From positions 818,365 through 882,364 of the forward strand of contig NZ_KB849212.1 of NCBI RefSeq assembly GCF_000368025.1: 64,000 nt of DNA. The letters are read 5' to 3'. A program made the position numbers and the translations under genes. The first letter of the stretch is position 1, and each line of letters begins with the position of its first letter. The stretch comes from Acinetobacter parvus DSM 16617 = CIP 108168 (GTDB lineage Bacteria > Pseudomonadota > Gammaproteobacteria > Pseudomonadales > Moraxellaceae). The notes under the pieces were generated by a model. That model did not search any database. It was not told the origin of the DNA and saw only the letters and a program-made list of their open reading frames with translations. Shown piece after piece: positions 8,403-17,607 of this stretch.

Positions 8403-9452
8403 TTACATACCACTGACACGCATTTTTAAATTAGTTGCAGAAACACCTACTGCACCAATATTGCCAAGTGAGCCATTTTGCAAACCATTAAAAATATTGG
8501 AATTTAAATTCCCTACAGGAATTTCATCTCCCATCTTTATATTATTTAAGGATAGATTGAGTTTATCTGAAGTGCCTGTATTACCAAATACCACAGCGCC
8601 AGGAATACTACCTGCGCCAGCTTCAATACCTGCATAGAAGCCATTCAAAGAGAAACCGTTAGCATCTTTGCCAGACATTTGTAAATCAAACTTCAAACCT
8701 GTTGTTTCAGAAACAAGGTTAAATGAACAACCATTCGGCTGTGTGGTGGTTGGGGCACAAACTGAATCAATTGCGCCATCCAACATTACTAAATGACCCT
8801 GTGGAGAAGCTCCAAGTTGAATATTCATACGTGGTTTATTGGTGGTAATAAATTTAACATCAATATTATTGCTCACACGCAATAACTCTTTAATGTTGGC
8901 AGACTTAAGTGTTGTACCTGTACTAAAAATAGAGTGTTGTGTGTAGTCTGACCCCACTAAAGTAGAGATCGCGTGTTTGGTAGAATCGCCAGGATCATAT
9001 TGATCTGGTGTCAAATAAACCGAGAATGGACGGATTCGTAGACCATTTACATCACTTCCCAAAGTCAAGGCAACATTGGCGAATGCACCATTTGTGCCTG
9101 TGCCTGCATCAGAGTCTATGACGGCTTTAAATAATTCAGACGAACTATTTTGAATGGAACCATTTGCATTAAATGTTTGCACAAAATCAATACCAATATT
9201 AGCAGGCCCACCTGGACTAGTAGCCATCACTAAAGCCGCTTTCCCTGGTAAAGTTGCATCTGGATTGCTAAAGCCGTCATTATCAATAATTGCAGCTTGT
9301 TTAAAGTCAATCTTAGAAATATTTACACTTACGGTCAGACCGTCTTGACCTGTCATAGCAGAAAGACTTTGATCGTCAAGGGGTTGCATTGCCATCGCCA
9401 TAGGGGAGAGCAATAAAAGCGATAAACATCCTAGTTTTTTGTTTTTTAGCAT
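8403..9452 (-). CDS. Secreted Fil-type (DUF6160-like) protein, 349 aa
   Basis: Last gene of a five-gene minus-strand cluster. A signal peptide ends near SPMAMA at residue 21, and the mature protein starts MQPLDDQSLSAMTGQDG, the motif shared by all five cluster proteins. The rest is Ser/Thr/Gly/Asn-rich with alternating hydrophobic residues, suggesting beta strands, and contains one cysteine pair (SVCAPTTTQPNGCSF). It has no membrane anchor. Similar Acinetobacter proteins are annotated as Fil 'putative pilus system' proteins. I see no pilin, usher or chaperone feature, so a pilus role is unproven. The gap to the gene before it is 159 bases, so it may have its own promoter. Confidence 0.75.
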   Translation of the reverse strand: MLKNKKLGCLSLLLLSPMAMAMQPLDDQSLSAMTGQDGLTVSVNISKIDFKQAAIIDNDGFSNPDATLPGKAALVMATSPGGPANIGIDFVQTFNANGSIQNSSSELFKAVIDSDAGTGTNGAFANVALTLGSDVNGLRIRPFSVYLTPDQYDPGDSTKHAISTLVGSDYTQHSIFSTGTTLKSANIKELLRVSNNIDVKFITTNKPRMNIQLGASPQGHLVMLDGAIDSVCAPTTTQPNGCSFNLVSETTGLKFDLQMSGKDANGFSLNGFYAGIEAGAGSIPGAVVFGNTGTSDKLNLSLNNIKMGDEIPVGNLNSNIFNGLQNGSLGNIGAVGVSATNLKMRVSGM

Positions 9453-9611
9453 TGCCCTAATCCATAGACAAATGTTTAAAATATGACCTGTAGTCTAGCA
9501 TAGTTCAAGTCGATGGCAACTTTAAAAAGATAAATGGCTTTAAGTTTAGTTCAAACACCCTCACTCTTTATATTCCATGCATTTGAAAATCCCCACGCAT
9601 GGAAAAGCAAT

Positions 9612-11978
9612 TTAGTGTGGGGTAATATTAAAGTTACTGGTAATTTTACCACCTGTAAAGACCATTTCACCCAACCGTTGTGCATTGCCTGGAACCCCTC
9701 CTGTCGCTGGGTATAAATTAAAATCTTTAATTCGCAACACACCTGCGGCATCTTTATTTGGGTTAATAGTAAAGGCAGTATTAAAATCGACATTGTCCTT
9801 GTGGATTTTAATTTGGTTGCTAAAACCAAGCTTCCCTGTAATATTGTCTAAACCAATAATAGAACCGTCAACAGGCTCTACTATTTGCACCGCGCCGCTG
9901 GTTAAATTTAAATTACCATCGAAACTAATAAAGTTGCTTTCAGCGGTTGTGCCACCTGGCACCATGGTCATGTCAACACTGCCTGCCATGCGTAAACGCA
10001 AGCCAAATAAGACATCTTTAGTTGTTAAAAAACCATCAATAGGTGCATATTTTGCAGTACCACCCAGTGAAGTTTTATATTGCGACCCTGGTAAATAACC
10101 CACCGCAACCTGACCTGCCGCAGCAAACATAAAGTCTGGAATGTTTAGGTTTAACGACCCGTTTTCCATACCAATACTACCGTAGCCTTTCAACAACATA
10201 TCAATATTACGCACGCCAATATAATAGTTAATTGGGTCACCCGCAGGGTCAGCATTTCTGACTTTTGTTGTTGCATCAAAACTCGTAGGACTATACTTTT
10301 TACCATCAATCAATAAAATTGAAGTTGTTTTACTACCATCTGCACTGACGCCTTGAGTCGTCATACCAAGTGAAAAACCTAAACGTTGTGCATTTTCAAC
10401 CGCTGCTGAACCGTAAGGCTTACCTGTGAAGGTTGTGCCATAAATTGCGAGATTACTGTTGAGGTTATAAAACGGCAGTCCCAAGCCCCATGTTCCCGTT
10501 GTTGCCTGAGTGCTTGATGGGTCATTGCTCGTGTCGCCATCATTATAAATCTTTTGATCGGCAATAAACTCAGTATGGCGTGATAAAGCCTGAAAGTCTG
10601 TTCCTCGTGTCGCAACAACCACAGCATTCGGGTTAGCCCCTGTGGCACTATGCACAAGCTGCTTATAATCATCCGATATTGTCAGCTTTCCAGCTAGAAA
10701 TGGTGCTGCATTTAACGCCGAGTTTTCTGGCAAAGCCAAGCGTTTGGTGTTGGCAAGGTTGACATACACATTGCCCGAATCGAAATAAGCAGCATCTGGG
10801 TTGAAAGCCCCACCATTATTCTGTTTACGAATCAGCAACGGACTAAAATTGCTAAATTGTAATGCATAGGCATTGTCACCGCCATGACCAAGCTCTAACG
10901 TAGTTGGGTTACTGCCGTCATTGGTAAAGTCGGCTTTTACTCGCATGGCAATGCCCGAACTGCCCATAATATTTGCCGTACTTGCAACATCTGCAGCCGA
11001 ATATGCTTTACCTAAAATGGCACCATTGGTATCTGTAGCACCGTTAGTCCCTCGAATGGTTAAACTGGCATTTTTTAAGCGACCCGATGCACCAACACGA
11101 ATCATACCCGAAGTGTTATCTACGTTATAAGTCGTTTTACCGTTGATATTGCCTGAGTTTTTCTTTGCAACAAAGTCAATGTTTAGACCTGGTTTTGAGT
11201 TCCATGCTTTCAATCCATCGGTCGCACATGATGCGGCATCTGTACAAACGCGATTTAAATCAAAATAACCTGATGTACCCGTACCTGAACCTGGCTCTGT
11301 ACTTAAAACAAGGCCTTTGATTGGGTCAACATACATATAACCCTGACCTTTCACATTGAAGTTAAAGCCTTTCAAAATAAGTTGGTTAATGGTTGAAGAA
11401 AGCGGCTGGGCAGTATTTTCCAAATTACTTAAGTAAATATTGACATCTACCCATGAAATTTCAGCGGTGGATAAACTGGTCGAGCTAAATAAACCATCTT
11501 GGGTAATAAAATGCAGAGTTGCGTCTTTAGTCGATTGGACAGTTAAACCAAATGGGCTTTGACCACAGTTATTACCCGCAGCATCACAAATTTTAAAGGC
11601 ATCTGCGGCAATGGTGCCATAACGAGACACAATGCTTAAGTCCACACCTGCTTTTCCTGTGCCTGTGTCTGAACCTGCATTGATTTTAAACGTTGTGCCA
11701 ATATGATCTGTTGGACTATTTTTGGTAATCGAGATGCCATCGGCATAGGCACGCAATGGAGTATTTGACCCACCAACATTGTCTTCCCAATACAGGTGGT
11801 CGATGTTTAGACTGTCGTATTGAGTATCCAACATAATACCGTCTTGCGCATTGACCGCACGTAAGTCTTGCTCGTTCAGTGCCTGCATGGCATAAACGGA
11901 GCTTTGTGCTGCACATAAACTCATCGCCAAAGCAGTCAGGCGAAATACAGGCAGTTGGCGGTTTTTGTTATTTTTCAT
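9612..11978 (-). CDS. Large secreted Fil-type protein, 788 aa
   Basis: Start ATG 11978 is set by a GGAGGAT ribosome site five bases ahead; the longer frame from 12011 would overlap the previous gene. A signal peptide ends near SSVYA at residue 30, followed by the cluster motif MQALNEQDLRAVNAQDGI. The mature chain is rich in Asn, Gly, Thr and Asp with repeated beta-strand patterns (for example IMLDTQYDSLNIDHLYW and LNLTSGAVQIVEPVDGSIIG) and two close cysteine pairs (ICDAAGNNCG and VCTDAASCATDG). It probably folds outside the cytoplasm with disulfides. I cannot assign a function. It lies 26 bases after the preceding gene and is surely co-transcribed. Confidence 0.75.
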   Translation of the reverse strand: MKNNKNRQLPVFRLTALAMSLCAAQSSVYAMQALNEQDLRAVNAQDGIMLDTQYDSLNIDHLYWEDNVGGSNTPLRAYADGISITKNSPTDHIGTTFKINAGSDTGTGKAGVDLSIVSRYGTIAADAFKICDAAGNNCGQSPFGLTVQSTKDATLHFITQDGLFSSTSLSTAEISWVDVNIYLSNLENTAQPLSSTINQLILKGFNFNVKGQGYMYVDPIKGLVLSTEPGSGTGTSGYFDLNRVCTDAASCATDGLKAWNSKPGLNIDFVAKKNSGNINGKTTYNVDNTSGMIRVGASGRLKNASLTIRGTNGATDTNGAILGKAYSAADVASTANIMGSSGIAMRVKADFTNDGSNPTTLELGHGGDNAYALQFSNFSPLLIRKQNNGGAFNPDAAYFDSGNVYVNLANTKRLALPENSALNAAPFLAGKLTISDDYKQLVHSATGANPNAVVVATRGTDFQALSRHTEFIADQKIYNDGDTSNDPSSTQATTGTWGLGLPFYNLNSNLAIYGTTFTGKPYGSAAVENAQRLGFSLGMTTQGVSADGSKTTSILLIDGKKYSPTSFDATTKVRNADPAGDPINYYIGVRNIDMLLKGYGSIGMENGSLNLNIPDFMFAAAGQVAVGYLPGSQYKTSLGGTAKYAPIDGFLTTKDVLFGLRLRMAGSVDMTMVPGGTTAESNFISFDGNLNLTSGAVQIVEPVDGSIIGLDNITGKLGFSNQIKIHKDNVDFNTAFTINPNKDAAGVLRIKDFNLYPATGGVPGNAQRLGEMVFTGGKITSNFNITPH

Positions 11979-12004
11979 TTCTATCCTCCATGAATCGAAT
12001 TGAA

Positions 12005-12748
12005 TTAGCAACGTTTCATTGATCCATCACAACTAAACACTTTTAAGTTACCTTGTAATGCCAAATTGCCATTCATCATCATTCCCATAAAACCTGTTTC
12101 ACGTCCTTGGTCATAAACCGAAGTTGTGACCTTAATATTTGTACCTGCTGTAGCACCGTACTTATCGGCATTTAAATAACCTGGAACATTTCCTGTCCCT
12201 TCATTTGCAACCGTATCGGTTTCAATCGACAGAGCATTAAACCCAAAGTTGCGAATTTTAATTGGGTTAGCCGCTTTAAATGACACTTGCAAGGCCGCTT
12301 TAATTTGGTCGGGTGTACCCGTCATATTTGCATCGGAACTATACAATAAGTCTGTACCATCGATATCGACTTTTTGCAGTTGAATACTCCCCTGTATGCC
12401 TTTAAAAACAAGCCATTGTTTTTTACCCAAATCTGCCGCAGTACCCGCACTACCATCTGGTTTACGAATAGTACCAGTGGCATCTATATACGAACCGTTG
12501 TCATAACGGTTATTAGAAGAAACGGCAAAACGACAAAAGCGCAAGTCTGCACAGGTGTCGGTATCAAATGTATAAACACCAGAACCAGCAGTGGTTTCTT
12601 TTTGATTCAGCCGCAAAGTCCAATCAATAGTGGCCGCACTCGCCTGCCCTTCAACCTGTTGTAACTGCTGATTATTTAAACTTTGCAAGTCTGCATGGGC
12701 AGCACCAAACACCAACAACAAAGCAGAAAACAATATATTTTTTTTCAT
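12005..12748 (-). CDS. Small secreted Fil-type protein ending in a C-x6-C motif
   Basis: A 247-residue protein. The signal peptide ends near GAAHA (residue 19) and is followed by the cluster motif DLQSLNNQQLQQVEGQAS. It has two cysteine pairs, TCADLRFCRF and the terminal SCDGSMKRC. The terminal pair, with both the spacing and the G and K positions, is matched by the first protein of the cluster (NCYGTLKFC). The protein is a beta-rich, polar chain without a membrane anchor. It starts 10 bases after the stop of the previous gene with an AGGAGAAAACC ribosome site, so translation may be coupled. Function unknown. Confidence 0.78.
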   Translation of the reverse strand: MKKNILFSALLLVFGAAHADLQSLNNQQLQQVEGQASAATIDWTLRLNQKETTAGSGVYTFDTDTCADLRFCRFAVSSNNRYDNGSYIDATGTIRKPDGSAGTAADLGKKQWLVFKGIQGSIQLQKVDIDGTDLLYSSDANMTGTPDQIKAALQVSFKAANPIKIRNFGFNALSIETDTVANEGTGNVPGYLNADKYGATAGTNIKVTTSVYDQGRETGFMGMMMNGNLALQGNLKVFSCDGSMKRC

Positions 12749-12758
12749 GGTTTTCTCC

Positions 12759-15035
12759 TTATAGTCCTTTGGTGGTGATTTTCATGTGCTGAATCAGCAC
12801 ACCATCAATCACGGCAGACCCGAGGTTTACCGCATTGAGTGGTACAAAATTAGTTGGGACTGTTGGTGTTGCTGCCTGATTGGCCAATGCACTAGTACCC
12901 GATAAAATATTGGTTGTTCTTGCTGTGCTACCCTGAGTACCTAACCAAGTATCTAAATTATTGTCAGTTGTTGTGACAAACGGCAGGGTTGTTGAACCTA
13001 TATTTACTTGTCCAGTAGCAGGATTGTATACCCAGTTACGGTTATTGGTTGCACTATAATAAGTACAGTCAGTATCAGCCCCACACAGCCCAGCAGCAGT
13101 TTGATTGTGTCTCCATGTGTATCCAGTTCCATTCGCCACGGGGTAATCGTAGTTCGTACTAGAAGAAGGGTAGTTCGTACCAGCAGAAGCATCTTGAGTA
13201 ACAATCTCATTCACAACAGTCGCACCATATTGCCACTGATTTAAAGTACCAGTCGCATTATTTCCACCCAAACCACAAGTAAAAGTCACAGCAGGCGTAT
13301 CACAATAATACCGCCATGTTTTATCACTATTATTCATTCTCTTTACATAGTCCGCCTGTGTCGTAGTGGCATAAGTAATATTTGTCGCTGTACCTGTAGT
13401 GGTCGTTCCCTGCGCCGCTGCCAGATCACCAAATGACACCCCAATTGCATCAGCTCCTTTATAGGCGGTCACCAATAATGGTGTTTTATTTGTTCCAGTA
13501 TTTACAGGGGCGGTGTATACCGTTGAACCGATGGTAATGCTACTATGGGTAGCATTTACACTGTTTCCATTACCTGCTCCCCCGCACCAATAAACACTAC
13601 AGGTTCCGCCTTTATATGCTGCATCTGCACCTGTATAGTCGGTATAAATTTGCTTATAGACATTTTCTTGATTCGGGATACGGGTCAGTTCTATGACCAA
13701 ATTGTTGCCATTTACCCCGAAGATCAATGGTTGCCATTGCGTACCCAACACAAGATTGATGTTCGGGTTATATAAAAATAAACCTTCAGTATCTGCAAAG
13801 GTTGGCATGGTCCCACCATTAATTGCAGGCGTAGATAATAAACCCTGTGTTGTACCTTTTTCTTGTGTACTTAAACGAATAACTTTATTATTGATCAAAC
13901 CACTATTTGCCCATGTAATATTTTTGGTGACTACACGGGTTTTACTATCTGTACGAGTACGACTACGTACCATATATTGACAGCCAGTTTGATTAAAGCT
14001 TGGACTATCGGTAACACTACCATTATTTCCACAACTACTCGTACCACTTTGAGAAGGGCTAAGTGATGTTTCCCAACCACCATGCAGCAGTGTCCAAGCC
14101 GAAACAGCTCCATTTACAGGGGTTATAACATCTGAAGTAGTTGCACCTACAGTAAAGGTCGGCGCACGAGCACTCGTTGCAGCACCACTATTGATACGGG
14201 CAGTTGCCGCCAACCCGAGTGTATTGTTATAACTTGAGTAGGCTGAACCTAAACCAGTCGCAGTTTCCGCCCCATCTAGCGTTTGGAACAGTTTAAGATT
14301 AGTGCCGTTTAAACTCACTCCATTCATAATCGCCTGTAAACGCAAACGGTTTTCACGTAGTGTAGTTGCCCCACTCGCGCCATTCACATAACGATTCCCA
14401 TTTGCATCGATACTATTCAGCCCAAATTGATTGTCAGTGGCGGTAAGATTTTCTGTTTTACTCAGGTCACGAACAAATGCGTCTGCCCATGTACCCAGCT
14501 TAAGGTCATAGCTATTCGGGTCAGTTCCCAGTAATGTGCCATCACTTGTGAGTAAATTGGTCAATAAAGGTGCTTCAATATTTAAGATACTTAATGAGCT
14601 ATCAACACCTGCAAAGTTAGGTGTGGTCACAGTGTTCACACTGATTAACCACGGATTATCTGCTGTGCCTATATTGACAGTATTGCCACTAAACTGTTTT
14701 GTGGAATCGCCGTCATTTCCTGAAATGGAAAGCCCATATAACCATAAGTCAGCTTTGCCAATTTTAGTTGTTGGATTGTTCGTGTTGTAAGTGTCAATCG
14801 TTGAGCTTAATGGTCCCACTGGAATAATTCGGGTATAACCTATACCTGCATTATCATTTGCACCGTTAAACTGCATACTAAAGTCATTGAGCGTAAATGC
14901 TATACCCTCACCCGTAACTTCTGTGAGGCTACTATCATCTAAAGGCTGCAAGGCATAAGCAGGCATACAGATTGAAGAAACCACAATCAGGCTTATCGAA
15001 CGTGCTAGCGTGGTTATTTTATGATTATATTCCAT
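12759..15035 (-). CDS. Large secreted Fil-type protein, FilF-like, 758 aa
   Basis: Start ATG 15035 is set by an AGGAAGAAAG ribosome site; the frame itself extends to 15086. The signal peptide ends near CMPAYA (residue 28), followed by LQPLDDSSLTEVTGEGIA. The next stretch (FSMQFNGANDN, RIIPVGPLS, GKADLWLYGLSIS) resembles what is annotated as FilF in other Acinetobacter. The middle and C-terminal parts hold four cysteine pairs (SCGNNG...TGC, CSVYWC, YCDTPAVTFTC, LCGADTDC) in Asn/Thr/Tyr-rich loops that look like inserted repeats between strands ending in IGST. It is probably surface-exposed or periplasmic and disulfide-bonded. The function is not known. Confidence 0.75.
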   Translation of the reverse strand: MEYNHKITTLARSISLIVVSSICMPAYALQPLDDSSLTEVTGEGIAFTLNDFSMQFNGANDNAGIGYTRIIPVGPLSSTIDTYNTNNPTTKIGKADLWLYGLSISGNDGDSTKQFSGNTVNIGTADNPWLISVNTVTTPNFAGVDSSLSILNIEAPLLTNLLTSDGTLLGTDPNSYDLKLGTWADAFVRDLSKTENLTATDNQFGLNSIDANGNRYVNGASGATTLRENRLRLQAIMNGVSLNGTNLKLFQTLDGAETATGLGSAYSSYNNTLGLAATARINSGAATSARAPTFTVGATTSDVITPVNGAVSAWTLLHGGWETSLSPSQSGTSSCGNNGSVTDSPSFNQTGCQYMVRSRTRTDSKTRVVTKNITWANSGLINNKVIRLSTQEKGTTQGLLSTPAINGGTMPTFADTEGLFLYNPNINLVLGTQWQPLIFGVNGNNLVIELTRIPNQENVYKQIYTDYTGADAAYKGGTCSVYWCGGAGNGNSVNATHSSITIGSTVYTAPVNTGTNKTPLLVTAYKGADAIGVSFGDLAAAQGTTTTGTATNITYATTTQADYVKRMNNSDKTWRYYCDTPAVTFTCGLGGNNATGTLNQWQYGATVVNEIVTQDASAGTNYPSSSTNYDYPVANGTGYTWRHNQTAAGLCGADTDCTYYSATNNRNWVYNPATGQVNIGSTTLPFVTTTDNNLDTWLGTQGSTARTTNILSGTSALANQAATPTVPTNFVPLNAVNLGSAVIDGVLIQHMKITTKGL

Positions 15036-15213
15036 AGTCTTTCTTCCTGCTCCTGCTATCCGTAAAAATCCATTTAACTTAGACATTTTTTATCAAACAA
15101 ACAGAATTCAAATAGTTTCTTTATCATGCTAGCTTTGCTATAAGCATGCCAGTTACAACCTTTATCAATCATGCCTGCAAGATAATTACACAAACAAAAA
15201 ACCACAACGGTGT

Positions 15214-16593
15214 CTAGCAAAATTTTAAGGTACCGTAGCAGTTAGGAGTAAAATTTTGTGTCGCCAATTGCAAATCCGTTAGCGTCATTTGTGGACGTGT
15301 TGCATTGATCAGGTTAAGATTTCCCGAAGCAATAGTAGTACCTGTTAAACATTCTGAAGCCAAGTTATTACCACAAAAAATTGGATTATCTGTTAAGTAA
15401 CTACCCACCTGCCCGAAAGTCTGGTTCAGTGTCGACTTAGGAATATCTACAGACTGAGATGTTTTAATATAACCAATGTCTATCGGATTAGATAATTCCA
15501 ACCACCAACCTGTTTGTGCAAGCGACTTATTACCTGGCCATTGTAGTTTTTGTGACTGCACTGAAAGAGAAGCCGCTGTACCATTTAAGTTCGCTTTATG
15601 GAAAAATCCTAGATTCTCATTAATAGCAACATCTACGTTTAGGTTTTGCAAGGTGCCCGTAAGCTCTCTATCTAACGTTATAAGCCCACCCGCCACTGCA
15701 ACAATATTACCAGTCAAATCAATATCTCTCACTTTTGCATTGGCCGTCAGTGCCGCACTGGTAATTCGCTTACCCGTAATCACCTGCTCTGGTAGTGTTA
15801 AATCAGCTTTTAAAATATTACTTCCAGTCGCCTTGTCACGCAAATTCAATGCATAAGACTCGGTCTCAAAGTCTAATGTTCCAGCACCAAAGAGCAAACA
15901 ACACACCTTCCCCGTAATCGGATCGTAACCGTCAGACTGATTGAGGGTACCTCTTGCTGCCTCACCAGACACCAAGCTCGTGCCAAAACCATTAACATTT
16001 GACTCACCTTTGGTGGCAGCTGTGACCATATAACCACTTAATGAATTAATCCCATTTTTAGTACTAGAGTTTTCCTCACCAAAGGTTAACAAACCTTGAA
16101 TGGATTCAGCACTGAAATTCACCCCCACAAGCTGTCGAGTCGATGCACTGTCAGGATTCTTGATTGCAAGCTGCATAAATGGGTTGTTCAGAATAGCTGA
16201 GGAACCCACACGAGCAGCCCTATCAGCATCGGAATCTGTGTTTGATGTCGATGAATTTCCAAGACCACTTAGACTCACGTTATCAATATCAATATCACAG
16301 GCATTTGCACCATTTACACCACCACAACCCAGTTGCAACTTTTTAATATTTGCGTTGAGCTGAAGTTCAGCCTCCATACCAAATTTATAGAAGCCAATAT
16401 TGCCATTGGTGCTGTTATAGGAATTACCAGTATCGCTAGGGGCAAGGTATTGCAGGGTAAATAATGACTGACCTGTCGTCGCAGACATTTCACTATCCGT
16501 AAGACTGTGTAAAGTATCAGAGGCATACGCCGAATTTAAGCATAGGCTACCCAATGTCAGCATTGCCAAATGAAGAGACTTAAACCGTCGCAT
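15214..16593 (-). CDS. Secreted Fil-type protein, first gene of the cluster, 459 aa
   Basis: Start ATG 16593 follows a strong AAGGAGG ribosome site; the frame runs back to 16620. The signal peptide ends near LNSAYA (residue 24), followed by the cluster motif TLHSLTDSEMSATTGQSLF. Eight cysteines in the mature chain fall in close pairs: GCGGVNGANACD, CC, FCGNNLASEC and the terminal NCYGTLKFC. The pattern CDIDIDNVSLSGL and ANVKVRDIDLTGN-like strands suggest a long beta structure. It is probably the promoter-proximal gene; a 178-base gap separates it from the next gene. No export partner, chaperone or usher is encoded beside it. Confidence 0.75.
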   Translation of the reverse strand: MRRFKSLHLAMLTLGSLCLNSAYASDTLHSLTDSEMSATTGQSLFTLQYLAPSDTGNSYNSTNGNIGFYKFGMEAELQLNANIKKLQLGCGGVNGANACDIDIDNVSLSGLGNSSTSNTDSDADRAARVGSSAILNNPFMQLAIKNPDSASTRQLVGVNFSAESIQGLLTFGEENSSTKNGINSLSGYMVTAATKGESNVNGFGTSLVSGEAARGTLNQSDGYDPITGKVCCLLFGAGTLDFETESYALNLRDKATGSNILKADLTLPEQVITGKRITSAALTANAKVRDIDLTGNIVAVAGGLITLDRELTGTLQNLNVDVAINENLGFFHKANLNGTAASLSVQSQKLQWPGNKSLAQTGWWLELSNPIDIGYIKTSQSVDIPKSTLNQTFGQVGSYLTDNPIFCGNNLASECLTGTTIASGNLNLINATRPQMTLTDLQLATQNFTPNCYGTLKFC

Positions 16594-16922
16594 AACGACC
16601 TCCTTGTTTAAAACATCCATCTATGTTTATTTTTATTGCAACTTTTGCCTAATGCCCACCATCTCGCACTGACCATTGTGTGGACACGCACACTTAAATT
16701 TCAGGCGTTTTTAGCAGACAATTCTATTCTCCATTATGCCGAATATTTACACAAATGCAAAATATATTAGGTAAACGTTTTATTTTCCGATGAATGAATT
16801 ATTGTTCTTAAATAATTTCTTTTAAATATATGTCTGAATATTATATTTTTATTCCTTAAATATAAGGTTTGTATTGCAACAACCAAAAAACTTTATGATT
16901 GTTGCAAAATGTAATTTACAAA
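16594..16922. other. Intergenic region between the Fil-type cluster and dcd
   Basis: This AT-rich gap holds the upstream region of the first Fil-type gene and the downstream region of dcd. A perfect 9-bp inverted repeat, TTGCAACAA at 16874-16882 and TTGTTGCAA at 16899-16907, lies just past the dcd stop. It has no T run after it on either strand, so it may be a weak dcd hairpin or a binding site. I could not pick a convincing promoter for the cluster. Confidence 0.4.
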
Positions 16923-17492
16923 TCATGTTTTCGGCAAGGTCACACCCGTTTGCCCCTGATATTTTCCGCCACGGTCTTTATAGGATATTTCACACACTTC
17001 ATCACTTTCAAAGAACAGCATTTGTGCAACACCTTCGCCTGCATAAATACGTGCTGGCAAATTGGTTGTATTGGAAAACTCAAGCGTCACATGACCTTCC
17101 CACTCAGGTTCTAGTGGCGTTACATTCACAATAATGCCACAACGCGCATAAGTCGATTTACCAAGGCAAACTGTCAATACATTGCGTGGGATACGGAAGT
17201 ATTCAATAGTACGTGCTAGCGCAAAGGAGTTTGGTGGAATAATGCAAACATCAGACTCAATATCAATAAAACTTCTGTCATCAAAGTTTTTTGGATCGAC
17301 AATGGCAGAGTGAACATTGGTAAAAACTTTAAATTCACGTGCGCAGCGGACATCATAGCCATAGCTGGATACCCCATAGGAAATCAGTTTTTCTCCGTTT
17401 GCATCGAAACGAACTTGATTCTCTGCATAAGGTTCAATCATGCCGTGTTTTTCGCTCATTTCACGAATCCAACGATCAGATTTTATTGCCAT
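16923..17492 (-). CDS. dcd: dCTP deaminase
   Basis: Deaminates dCTP to dUTP, the main bacterial source of dUTP for thymidylate. The 189 residues are typical. Visible signatures are [18 protein letters not shown], the [19 protein letters not shown] nucleotide site, the [12 protein letters not shown] strand carrying the catalytic Glu, and [12 protein letters not shown]. It starts with [12 protein letters not shown], the usual N-terminus, so ATG 17492 is well supported. It appears to be a single-gene unit. Confidence 0.96.
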   Translation of the reverse strand: MAIKSDRWIREMSEKHGMIEPYAENQVRFDANGEKLISYGVSSYGYDVRCAREFKVFTNVHSAIVDPKNFDDRSFIDIESDVCIIPPNSFALARTIEYFRIPRNVLTVCLGKSTYARCGIIVNVTPLEPEWEGHVTLEFSNTTNLPARIYAGEGVAQMLFFESDEVCEISYKDRGGKYQGQTGVTLPKT

Positions 17493-17607
17493 GACTTTTT
17501 ATCCAAAGACGAAGTGAATGATTGGCAGGTACTTTAACGCAAAATGACATCAATGGAAATAACAGAACCCTGCTACCTAGATTGTTCAAAGCAGCAGAAA
17601 ATTAGAA

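Noticed and set aside
13008..13244. Plus-strand open frames inside the 758-aa secreted protein gene
   Set aside because: They are antisense shadows of a Thr/Asn-rich coding region; no ribosome site or sensible protein.
8403..16593. Similarity of the shared L-x-x-L-x-x-x-x-L-x-x-x-x-G motif to double-glycine bacteriocin leaders
   Set aside because: The motif follows a normal Sec signal peptide, the second Gly is replaced by Gln, the proteins are very large, and no C39 peptidase or bacteriocin transporter is nearby.
8403..16593. Lipoprotein signal in the cluster proteins, since several signal peptides contain Cys
   Set aside because: The residues before the Cys (for example M-S-L-C, S-S-I-C) do not fit the lipobox, and standard A-x-A cleavage sites follow later.
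16874..16907. Inverted repeat TTGCAACAA/TTGTTGCAA as a dcd terminator
   Set aside because: A 16-base loop and no T run on either strand make it a poor terminator; kept only as a noted repeat.
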